This document shows positions 1 through 6,080 of a stretch of DNA of 7,145 bases, one piece after another; within the stretch, counting starts at the first letter, position 1; each line of letters starts with the position of its first letter. The stretch comes from CG2-30-40-21 sp043806395 (GTDB taxonomy: Bacteria; UBA9089; CG2-30-40-21), in contig JAZDHC010000096.1 of the NCBI GenBank assembly GCA_043806395.1, forward strand, positions 1 to 7,145, read 5' to 3'. The position numbers and the translations under genes were made by a program. The notes under the pieces were generated by a model, which was given only the letters and a program-made list of their open reading frames with translations, did not search any database and was not told the origin of the DNA.

Positions 1-714
1 GATGGCATTCACTCTCAAGGGCTTTCTGTTCTTAAAACTTCACTTTCATCTATTGCCAGAGTAATAGTCATTGCCCCTGACAGGGAGCGTAGCGCCACAG
101 GTCATTCATTGACACTGACCCATCCGGTGAGGGTAGAGGAGATTGGGGAGGATACATTTGTTACTGATGGAACCCCTGCTGATTGTATAAATATAGGGAT
201 CATGGGGCTTGTACCAGAAAAACCAGACATGATTGTCTCTGGCATAAACCCGGCACCAAACCTTGGGGATGATATTACCTATTCTGGTACGGTTGCTGCT
301 GCTATGGAAGGCACGCTTCTGGGCATTCCATCGTTTGCTGTCTCTATAAATGGCAGTGATAACCGGTACCTTAAATCTGCTGGCATGATTGCAGTTAAGA
401 TAGCAGGACTGATAGACTCGCATGGGCTTGGCGAGGGCACATTCCTGAATGTTAATGTTCCCAATCTTCCGATAGAGAAGATAAAGGGAATGGTTATTAC
501 CAAACAGGGAAAACGAGCATATAGAGAGGAATTGATTAAACGGGTTGATCCAAGAGGAAAAACCTATTACTGGATAGGGAGTAAAGCAATTATTGATTTT
601 CAGGAAGAGGGAACAGATGTTATGGCAATAGCAGGGGATATGGTTTCTGTTACACCACTACACCTTGACCTTACAGATTATGCTGCTATGCAATGTTTGA
701 AGGATTGGGAATGA
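1..714 (+). CDS. surE: 5'-nucleotidase SurE (5' end cut by window edge)
   Basis: SurE is a divalent-metal-dependent phosphatase that dephosphorylates nucleoside 5'- and 3'-monophosphates in the cytoplasm. The reading frame is open from base 1 and begins DGIHSQGL, which matches the family N-terminus just after the first Asp of the TNDDG motif, so only about eight residues are missing. The second metal-binding Asp is visible residue 1. The metal-ligand Ser is in APDRERSATGHS (visible residue 31). The active-site Asn is in SGIN (visible residue 83), followed by the family signature NLGDDITYSGTVAAAMEG. In the loop usually written SGINxGxN, this protein has SGINPAPN, with Ala for the common Gly. 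It ends at TGA 712-714 after 237 visible residues, consistent with the usual total of about 250. A TTG at 109 is internal and not the start. The next gene has its own promoter, so surE probably belongs to an upstream unit. Confidence 0.96.
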   Translation, partial: DGIHSQGLSVLKTSLSSIARVIVIAPDRERSATGHSLTLTHPVRVEEIGEDTFVTDGTPADCINIGIMGLVPEKPDMIVSGINPAPNLGDDITYSGTVAAAMEGTLLGIPSFAVSINGSDNRYLKSAGMIAVKIAGLIDSHGLGEGTFLNVNVPNLPIEKIKGMVITKQGKRAYREELIKRVDPRGKTYYWIGSKAIIDFQEEGTDVMAIAGDMVSVTPLHLDLTDYAAMQCLKDWE

Positions 715-753
715 ATATTGAACTATGCTCGATTTTGGGCATGGTTCAATATT
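714..753. repeat. Long palindromic hairpin abutting the surE stop codon
   Basis: The arms AATATTGAAC (714-723) and GTTCAATATT (744-753) are perfectly complementary. Pairing continues inward (ATGC 725-728 with GCAT 739-742, plus C730-G737 and three G-T wobbles), giving an 18-pair stem around a four-base ATTT loop at 732-735. The left arm begins at the last base of the surE TGA. There is no T-run after the stem, so it is not a typical intrinsic terminator. It may instead protect the 3' end of the surE mRNA or be a dispersed palindromic element. The half copy at 864-883 favours the second view. Confidence 0.8.
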
Positions 754-754
754 G

Positions 755-785
755 TTCACCGCAAGGTCACAGATGATACAGAGAA
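755..785 (+). repeat. Degenerate half copy of the ACCGCAGAGACGCAGAG-type repeat
   Basis: This segment begins TTCACCGCA and ends CAGAGAA, with a purine-rich middle of nearly the same length as the left arm of the inverted repeat at 5953-6059. The first nine bases and the last seven match that arm; the middle is diverged and one base longer. I read it as a decayed single arm of the same repeat family. Because the match is partial, chance similarity is possible. Confidence 0.45.
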
Positions 786-793
786 TTACAACC

Positions 794-825
794 CCCTAAC
801 CCCCTTTTCTAAGGGGGAATTAGGG
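794..825. repeat. C-run/G-run palindromic repeat
   Basis: The inner stem CCCCCTT (800-806) pairs with AAGGGGG (811-817) across a TTCT loop. The outer stem CCCTAA (794-799) pairs with TTAGGG (820-825), with an AA bulge at 818-819. The shape resembles short palindromic repeats with CCCTAACCCCC cores found scattered between genes in many environmental bacterial genomes. No T-run follows on either strand, so a terminator role is not supported. Confidence 0.7.
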
Positions 826-863
826 AAACATAGATACTTGCTTGCTCAATTTGTTATCCTGAT

Positions 864-883
864 TTGAACTATGCTCGATTTTG
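864..883 (+). repeat. Second copy of the 20-base direct repeat (half hairpin)
   Basis: The 20 bases TTGAACTATGCTCGATTTTG are identical to 718-737, which is most of the left arm plus the loop of the hairpin at 714-753. Here the right arm is missing: the sequence runs into TTTAAAATTTTAC. It is therefore a truncated copy of the same element, ending 13 bases before the -35 box of the promoter for the TPR gene. Confidence 0.8.
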
Positions 884-896
884 TTTAAAATTTTAC

Positions 897-925
897 TTGA
901 CTTTCAGAACAAATTTTGTTAATAT
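897..925 (+). promoter_or_regulatory. Sigma-70-type promoter for the TPR gene
   Basis: A -35 box TTGACT (897-902) and a -10 box TAATAT (920-925) are separated by exactly 17 bases. Each box differs from consensus by one base. Transcription would start near 932, leaving a leader of about 20 bases before the ATG at 953. No operator-like palindrome overlaps the boxes. The half-hairpin repeat at 864-883 lies just upstream. Confidence 0.75.
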
Positions 926-939
926 AGATATGTGTAATT

Positions 940-947
940 GGAGGGGG
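940..947 (+). promoter_or_regulatory. Ribosome binding site that sets the TPR gene start
   Basis: GGAGGGGG lies five bases before the ATG at 953. An in-frame TTG at 938 would add five residues (MEGDN), but it overlaps this site and would have no binding site of its own, so 953 is the start. Confidence 0.8.
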
Positions 948-952
948 ACAAT

Positions 953-3517
953 ATGTTCTTAAAAAGAATACAAGAATTAAGCATTGCTTTTATTTTATGT
1001 TTTTTATTTCTCTCGCCTGTATATTCCGCTCCACCTCAAATAGAAAAAGAGTTTGCTGAGGCAGATACGCTTTATCAAACAGGGATTTATGCCTTAGCTA
1101 TTCCCAAGCTTCAAGCCTTTATTCAAAAATATCCGGAAAACCCTTTATGCCCCAAATCTAAATTGATGCTGGGAGAGTGCTTTTATTATCAGAAAGAATA
1201 TGATTCAGCCTTACTTGAGTACCGCTCTCTGATAGAAACTCAAATTTCTGCAAATATTGTGCCCAGGGCATTATATCGTATGGCTGAGATATATCTTCTT
1301 CAGGGAAGGGATGAGGATGCCCTGTCTGCATATCGACAGATTATAAAGAACTATCCAAAACTTCCTTTATCTGAGGATGTGCTTTGTAAGGTTGGAGAAT
1401 ATTATTTTAAGCAAGGCAAGTATGATGAGTGTGAAGATACCTTCAAACAGTTGTTAAGAATGTTTCCTAATGGTTCTAATATTTCCTTAGCCTATTACTA
1501 TCAAGGTATAAGTGCCTACCATAAAAAAGAATACGAAAAAGCAGCATGCTCTTTCAGGGATGTTATTGATCCGGCATTAAAACCCAATGCTGCCTATTAT
1601 GAGGGTGATTCATGGTACAGGCAAAAGGAGTATGCTAAATCCATAGCAATTACTTCCAGCTTTATTACCAATTATCCAAAGCACGAACGGGTATCAAATG
1701 CCCTTTTTATCGTTGGATCATCCTTTTATAATCTGGAAAACTATAAAGAGGCTAAGAATGCCTTTAATATGTTAGATCGGGATTATCCTACATATTCCAA
1801 TATAGATTTTGTTAGATACTGGCTGGCAGAATCATGTTATAAATTAGAGGAATATGAAAATAGCCAGAAGGCGTATAAAAAATTGGCAGAAACCTGCCAG
1901 ACAGCAAGTCTTGTCCCTTATATCTATTATGGACTTGGGTTTTCTTGTGTAAAAATTGAAAGGTTGGAAGAGTCGATAGTAGCCTTTGAAAAGGTGTTGG
2001 AGAGTGGTATTAAAGGGAAATTGGGGGTTGACGCCCTGCTTCAGATAGGAAGATGCTGTAAAACGCTTCAGCGGGCGGAAAAGGCAATAGATGCTTTTAA
2101 GAAATTATTAGAAGAATACCCTGATGACCCGATAATCCCTCAGGTAAAATATGAACTGTTTGAATGTTATGTGAGTATTGGTAATTTAACTGTAGCACAG
2201 GTGATATGTGATCAGATGCTGGAGGCTTATCCAAAGGATAATCTTACCTGTTTTTTGTTGTATAAGCTATCTAATGTGTTTTTTTCTCAAGAACAGTATT
2301 CTTATGCAGCAAATAGCTATGCTCAACTATTAGAAAAATATCCTGAAAAAGAGATGGCAGAGGATACCTCTTATCAATTGGGATTGTGCCATTTTAAGCT
2401 CGGCAATTATGAGCCTGCAAGGAATTGTTTCAAAAAGCTCCAGCAACAATATCCAAAAAGCCCGATGGCTGAATTAGCTCAGTATGCTATTGCCTGGACA
2501 TACTCTGAAGAGGGCAAGTTTAAGGAAGCTATTGCTGAATATGGCAAGCTCCCTTCAAGCGGAGAGTTAACTGCTGAGGCTGCCTACCGTATCGGTAATT
2601 GCTGGTTTAATCTTAAGGGTTATCATAATGCTATCGAGTCATACAAAAAGGTCATTGACTCATATAAAGAGAGCAAGCTTTATGATGCATCCCTGTATCA
2701 GTTAGCCCAGTGTTATTATAAACAAGAAAATTATCCAGAGGCACAAAAGTATTTTGAACAATTATTAACAGAGTGTTCAAGCAGTAAGTATGCCCCAGAG
2801 GCTATCTATTGGATAGGGTGGGGTTATTTTAATCAGGAAAAATATGATGAAGCTATTATCTGGTATCGCAGGCTTATTGAACGCTTTCCAAAGAATGAGT
2901 TTATGGATGATGCCTGTCAACGCATTGCAGCCTGTTATTATAATCAAAAAAAGTATCCAGAGGCTATCTCAGAATATCAGAGGTTGCTTGCCAGAGAGGA
3001 TATGAATGATGCTATTAAGATGGATGCCCTTTACCAGATACCAAATTGTTTGTATCAACAGGGTAAATTAAATGAGGCAATAGCAGGCTATAGTAATTTT
3101 ATCAAGAGTCATCCAAGGGAAAAAAAGCTTTGCGGCGAAATCCAGTATAAGATTGCCAGAATATATTATGAAAGGGATGATACCAGTCGAGCCATAGAAG
3201 AGTATAACCATTTGATAGATGAATACCCTGCTTCAGCCAATGTCCCGGATGCCCTTTATTGGCTGGGGAAATGCTTTATCAAGGAAAAGGATTATTCTTC
3301 CTCTGTGGTTACATTTCGTGCCTTAGCTGATCAATTCCCTGAATCCTCATGGGCAGCTGAGGCTCAATTCCGAATAGGGGTATCACTTTATAATGATAAA
3401 CAATACTTTGAGGCATCTGAGGAGTTTCAGAAACTCATTAATAATTATCCGGCAAGAAGTGATCTCTTGCAGGATGCACGGGATTATATGAAGAAGTGTA
3501 AGGGGAAGATGAGGTAA
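953..3517 (+). CDS. Exported protein of about 22 TPR repeats
   Basis: This is a predicted 854-residue protein. It opens with a signal peptide (MFLKRI, then a hydrophobic stretch to about residue 22, with cleavage near VYSA). The Cys in the hydrophobic core is not in a lipobox, so a lipoprotein is unlikely. From about residue 35 to the end I count some 22 helix-turn-helix repeats spaced about 35-40 residues apart. The typical form is ALYxLGxCYYxQxxYxEAIxxYxxLIxxYP, the TPR_6-like type also seen in BamD and CpoB/YbgF. Such arrays bind proteins and have no catalytic role; a periplasmic scaffold is the best inference, given the receptor and ExbB/ExbD genes downstream. About 25 cysteines occur, many at the same position of the first helix of a repeat. 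The gene has its own promoter and ribosome site and is followed by no clear terminator. The TPR architecture is certain; the partner is unknown. Confidence 0.93.
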   Translation: MFLKRIQELSIAFILCFLFLSPVYSAPPQIEKEFAEADTLYQTGIYALAIPKLQAFIQKYPENPLCPKSKLMLGECFYYQKEYDSALLEYRSLIETQISANIVPRALYRMAEIYLLQGRDEDALSAYRQIIKNYPKLPLSEDVLCKVGEYYFKQGKYDECEDTFKQLLRMFPNGSNISLAYYYQGISAYHKKEYEKAACSFRDVIDPALKPNAAYYEGDSWYRQKEYAKSIAITSSFITNYPKHERVSNALFIVGSSFYNLENYKEAKNAFNMLDRDYPTYSNIDFVRYWLAESCYKLEEYENSQKAYKKLAETCQTASLVPYIYYGLGFSCVKIERLEESIVAFEKVLESGIKGKLGVDALLQIGRCCKTLQRAEKAIDAFKKLLEEYPDDPIIPQVKYELFECYVSIGNLTVAQVICDQMLEAYPKDNLTCFLLYKLSNVFFSQEQYSYAANSYAQLLEKYPEKEMAEDTSYQLGLCHFKLGNYEPARNCFKKLQQQYPKSPMAELAQYAIAWTYSEEGKFKEAIAEYGKLPSSGELTAEAAYRIGNCWFNLKGYHNAIESYKKVIDSYKESKLYDASLYQLAQCYYKQENYPEAQKYFEQLLTECSSSKYAPEAIYWIGWGYFNQEKYDEAIIWYRRLIERFPKNEFMDDACQRIAACYYNQKKYPEAISEYQRLLAREDMNDAIKMDALYQIPNCLYQQGKLNEAIAGYSNFIKSHPREKKLCGEIQYKIARIYYERDDTSRAIEEYNHLIDEYPASANVPDALYWLGKCFIKEKDYSSSVVTFRALADQFPESSWAAEAQFRIGVSLYNDKQYFEASEEFQKLINNYPARSDLLQDARDYMKKCKGKMR

Positions 3518-3528
3518 GGGGAAGCTTT

Positions 3529-3575
3529 CAGGTATCAGGTATCAGTCAGTAGGTCAGTCGCATCCTTGTCTGACA
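3529..3575 (+). repeat. Short iterated repeats upstream of the toxin-antitoxin pair
   Basis: CAGGTAT occurs twice in tandem (3529-3542). Next come GTCAGT (3545-3550), GTCAGTC (3553-3559) and, inverted, GTCTGAC (3568-3574). The last lies within the small palindrome TGTC-T-GACA (3567-3575). The array fills most of the 87-base gap between the TPR stop codon and the toxin start. It could be an autoregulatory operator for the antitoxin, or a dispersed simple repeat marking the edge of an insertion. I could not identify a convincing promoter inside it. Confidence 0.45.
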
Positions 3576-3604
3576 GTTGGCTCATACGAAAAGGGATTAT
3601 TTTG

Positions 3605-3886
3605 ATGAAAATCACAGGAATAATCTGGTTGCAGAAAATTGTAGATAAACTTGTGAGTAAGCATCACACTATTAAAGAAGAAGTGGAACAAGTTTTTGTT
3701 AACCAGCCTCAATATCGTCTGTTAGAACGGGGGAAAATTGAAGGAGAAGATGTTTATTCAGCATACGGACGAACTGATGCAGGACGATATTTAACTGTTA
3801 TTTTTATTCAAAAGTTTAGTAATCGTGCCTTGATTATTAGTGCCCGAAATATGGATAAAAAGGAGCGAAAGCAATATGGCAAGTAA
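3605..3886 (+). CDS. BrnT/RelE-like toxin of a type II toxin-antitoxin pair
   Basis: This small basic protein of 93 residues resembles the BrnT-type branch of the RelE-fold toxins, which act as ribonucleases that stop translation. Recognisable parts are the N-terminal IIWLQKIVDKLVSKHHI-like helix region, EGEDVYSAYGRTDAGRYLTVIFI (residues 46-68) as the central strands, and the closing ISARNMDKKERKQY (78-91), where BrnT-like proteins keep an ISAR motif and a basic ER..Y tail. The ATG at 3605 is preceded by an AAAGGGA site and gives the family's usual length. A TTG at 3566 would add 13 unrelated residues. The stop codon overlaps the start of the next gene by 11 bases, so the two are translationally coupled. 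The toxin-first order is that of brnT-brnA. The family call is from motif recall, and exact RNase residues are not assigned. Confidence 0.8.
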   Translation: MKITGIIWLQKIVDKLVSKHHTIKEEVEQVFVNQPQYRLLERGKIEGEDVYSAYGRTDAGRYLTVIFIQKFSNRALIISARNMDKKERKQYGK

Positions 3887-4130
3887 AACTATTTCCATTT
3901 CTGAAAATATAAGTATTTCTGAAGCTTCTGAATTTTGGGATACTCATAGTGTTTCGGATTGCCATTCTCACATAGTACAATTAGAATATGCGCCGGAAGA
4001 AGAAATAACTTTTGTTGCTATTGCCGATAATTTATTGAACAAGGTGGGACAACAGGCAAAAGAGCATGGTGTATCGATGGAAACATTAATTAATTTATGG
4101 ATTCAGGAAAAAGTAGGAATTGCTGCATAA
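3876..4130 (+). CDS. CopG/BrnA-like antitoxin
   Basis: This 84-residue protein is encoded directly after, and overlapping, the toxin. It carries SEASEFWDTHS (residues 15-25), the hallmark of CopG-type antitoxins of TA systems. After it comes a strand-helix-helix stretch (about 45-80: ITFVAIADNLLNKVGQQAKE, then HGVSMETLINLWIQEKV) matching the ribbon-helix-helix DNA-binding form. The N-terminal part would bind the toxin, and the C-terminal dimer would bind and repress the promoter. The ATG at 3876 has AAGGAG ten bases upstream, inside the toxin gene. An in-frame start further upstream at 3840 would add residues that only echo the toxin gene in another frame. The next gene starts only 30 bases downstream, so the pair is physically part of the operon. 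Confidence 0.8.
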   Translation: MASKTISISENISISEASEFWDTHSVSDCHSHIVQLEYAPEEEITFVAIADNLLNKVGQQAKEHGVSMETLINLWIQEKVGIAA

Positions 4131-4160
4131 GGTCTGATTTAATATTCACGGGAGGAAAAA

Positions 4161-5945
4161 ATGAAAAAGTATCAATTAACACAGGTAATATTTGCTATTG
4201 TTTTTTTAGCAAGTTGGATATTCTCATCCAACATTGTACTGGCTCAAACTGGGTCAGGAACAGAGAGTCCAACCTCAGCACCGAGCATGGAAAAGACCCT
4301 TGGGACATCTGAGGATGTTTTTCCACCTGCTCCTAATCCAACACCACCTGCATCTGTGAACACAAAAAAACCATTACCCAAAATAGAAAAGCAGGATATC
4401 CTTATTACTGGTGAAGACAGGTCAAAGATGAAGCATGAAGAAGAAAGGGTTCCTATTGAAAAACAACCAGCAAGTGTGACCGTTCCTGCTGTTGGGGTCT
4501 TAAAGACAGAAGCACCAGAGATGTTGCCTGTTCCTAAGGTGGTAGAAAATCAGGTAATTAAACCATCCCGGGCATCCAGTACGGTAATCCAAACACCCCT
4601 TTATTCATTTTCTGTCAAGTTTGGAAGTAAAGAATCATTAGCCTATGATTTTTCTCATTCCAGAGAGGCACAAACACAAAAGGCACAAAAATTTTCCTAT
4701 AGCTTTGGTGTGCAAAGGGAAAAGTCTGATGGATTTAGCCATGAGGGCACAAGCACTTCTCCCTTTGGATGTTTTAGTACAGATGGATTAAATGGGGAGG
4801 GTGTTATCTATTTTAAGGATTATTCTGTACGAACAGGTATATCTTATTTTAGTCATGTTGTTACCCTTCCTTATAAAGGGACAGTAACGCAGGAGAATAA
4901 ATTAGAGAAGGGTGGATTTGCTGATTATGATATAAAGATACCAGGTGGCTCGGCATTGAAGCTTGGCATCAACTCTAACAAGTGTACCCTGTCTGATTCT
5001 GCTGATGCCAATAGCGTTTCTGGTTACCTGAAGTTTACTACCCCATTTACAGCAAATACCCCGCCTATTGCCATTGGAAGCATTATCTCACATGAAAAGG
5101 TAACTCGCGAAGGGACATCAAGTTATAATAACGGTTATTATTCTCTATATGCTGAATCCAAGCATATCAATATCTCTAAGGTTAATCTTGATGTCAAGGT
5201 ATCTGTGGATGGCTACAAAAATGGGGATACTACCTCAGATCAGTTAGATTATTTTGTTGCAGCATCTTACCCATGGAAACCTGATACAGTTTTTCAAATG
5301 AATATAGAAAGAAAGCTATCCTTGCCAGGGTTTAGTGAAAACTATATTCATGAAGATTATATCAGTATAAATCCTGAGTTAGAACCACAATCCAGTACAA
5401 AGATACGGGTTGGTGGAAATTGGTATATGTCCCAGAATGTTTATTTGAGTGGAAGTATCTTTAGTGAAAATGTTTCTAATTTTCTCAGCTGGAGAAAGGC
5501 TACGGCTACAGATACGCTTTATCAACCAGCAAATATTGGTGATGTTAAATTATCCGGGATAGAGTTGAGATTACAACACAACCTGACAAAAAATTTGGTT
5601 CAATCCATTAGCCTTATTGATACAAACTATAAGAATTCAGATGGTAAGGTTGTGCCTTATATTCCAAATGCAAGATTGATAATTGGGTTGGGATATGCAG
5701 ATAACAAGGATTTATCTGCATCATTAAATGGTGAATATATAAGTAATAGATATGCATCCCTTGATAGTAAGGATAAAGAATTGAAAAGCTACTTTCTTGT
5801 AAATCTAACAGCAAATAAACAAGTTAATAATACCTTATCCTGTACATTCGATTGGGAGAATCTGCTTGATGAAGAATGTGAGGTAAGAGATGGATATTAT
5901 GGCAACCCGACAATTGCTAAGATAGGGTTGAAATTGAAATTTTAG
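4161..5945 (+). CDS. TonB-dependent-receptor-like outer-membrane barrel with proline-rich N-terminus
   Basis: This is a 594-residue predicted outer-membrane protein starting at an ATG with GGAGGA just upstream. It has a signal peptide (residues 1-28, cleavage after NIVLA). A proline-rich segment (about 37-135, including PPAPNPTPP) contains KQDILITGEDRSK (77-89), which looks like a TonB box or plug start. From about 147 to the end the protein shows alternating beta-strand patterns. The C-terminal third fits TonB-dependent receptors: INPELEPQSSTKIRVGGNW (403-421), the SGIELRLQHNL strand (465-475), a YIPNARL segment (500-506), the LNGEYISNRY strand (522-531), a DWENLLDEECEVRDGYYGNP end motif (564-583) and a C-terminal Phe. 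I see no plug signature (no LxxxPGVxV or IRG motif), and the barrel is shorter than usual. The substrate is unknown; the nearby exbB and exbD support a TonB-linked role. A porin-like relative is the main alternative. Confidence 0.82.
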   Translation: MKKYQLTQVIFAIVFLASWIFSSNIVLAQTGSGTESPTSAPSMEKTLGTSEDVFPPAPNPTPPASVNTKKPLPKIEKQDILITGEDRSKMKHEEERVPIEKQPASVTVPAVGVLKTEAPEMLPVPKVVENQVIKPSRASSTVIQTPLYSFSVKFGSKESLAYDFSHSREAQTQKAQKFSYSFGVQREKSDGFSHEGTSTSPFGCFSTDGLNGEGVIYFKDYSVRTGISYFSHVVTLPYKGTVTQENKLEKGGFADYDIKIPGGSALKLGINSNKCTLSDSADANSVSGYLKFTTPFTANTPPIAIGSIISHEKVTREGTSSYNNGYYSLYAESKHINISKVNLDVKVSVDGYKNGDTTSDQLDYFVAASYPWKPDTVFQMNIERKLSLPGFSENYIHEDYISINPELEPQSSTKIRVGGNWYMSQNVYLSGSIFSENVSNFLSWRKATATDTLYQPANIGDVKLSGIELRLQHNLTKNLVQSISLIDTNYKNSDGKVVPYIPNARLIIGLGYADNKDLSASLNGEYISNRYASLDSKDKELKSYFLVNLTANKQVNNTLSCTFDWENLLDEECEVRDGYYGNPTIAKIGLKLKF

Positions 5946-5952
5946 GATGGGA

Positions 5953-6059
5953 TTCACCGCAGAGACGCAGAGACACAGAGAAAACAAGGATAAATCATGG
6001 GTGCAATAAATAAATTTTGAATTTTTTCTCTCTCTGTGTCTCCGCGTCTCTGCGGTGAA
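5953..6059. repeat. Inverted repeat with 29-base arms between the receptor gene and exbB
   Basis: The left arm (5953-5981) starts TTCACCGCAGAGACGCAGAG and the right arm (6031-6059) ends GCGTCTCTGCGGTGAA. The arms are complementary at 28 of 29 positions (mismatch A5969 against C6043). They flank a 49-base AT-rich centre without coding potential. This is the widespread 'ACCGCAGAGACGCAGAG' intergenic repeat of environmental bacteria, here as a full foldback. It starts eight bases after the receptor stop and ends eight bases before the exbB ribosome site. In mRNA it would form a long stem between the two cistrons, which could stabilise or separate them. There is no T-run for an intrinsic terminator. 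Confidence 0.88.
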
Positions 6060-6080
6060 ATTCCTTAAAAGGAGGAAGTC

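Noticed and set aside
279..503. Reverse-strand open frames opposite surE (also 106-423).
   Set aside because: They lie wholly opposite a strongly supported gene, show no domain features and have no ribosome site I could see.
714..825. Intrinsic terminator for surE formed by the hairpin at 714-753 or the palindrome at 794-825.
   Set aside because: Neither stem is followed by a T-run on the + strand. They are better described as repeats, though some effect on the transcript end cannot be excluded.
718..883. CRISPR-like pair of direct repeats.
   Set aside because: There are only two copies, 126 bases apart, with no regular spacers and no cas genes. The repeat is half of a hairpin.
938..952. 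TTG at 938 as the start of the TPR gene.
   Set aside because: The TTG overlaps the GGAGGGGG ribosome site that serves the ATG at 953, and the signal peptide begins naturally at that ATG.
3566..3604. TTG at 3566 as the toxin start.
   Set aside because: It adds 13 residues not expected in the family, whereas the ATG at 3605 has a ribosome site and gives the usual length.
3840..3875. Longer start for the antitoxin inside the toxin gene.
   Set aside because: The added residues only reflect the toxin coding sequence in another frame. The ATG at 3876 has AAGGAG at a good distance.
4097..4312. Open frame of 71 codons overlapping the antitoxin end and the receptor start.
   Set aside because: It lies out of frame with two well-supported genes, and its sequence shows no recognisable domain.
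1062..5525. Identical 17-base string CAGATACGCTTTATCAA in the TPR gene (1062-1078) and the receptor gene (5509-5525).
   Set aside because: Both copies encode DTLYQ in frame within unrelated protein contexts, with no extended similarity around them. Chance plus shared codon use is the simplest explanation.
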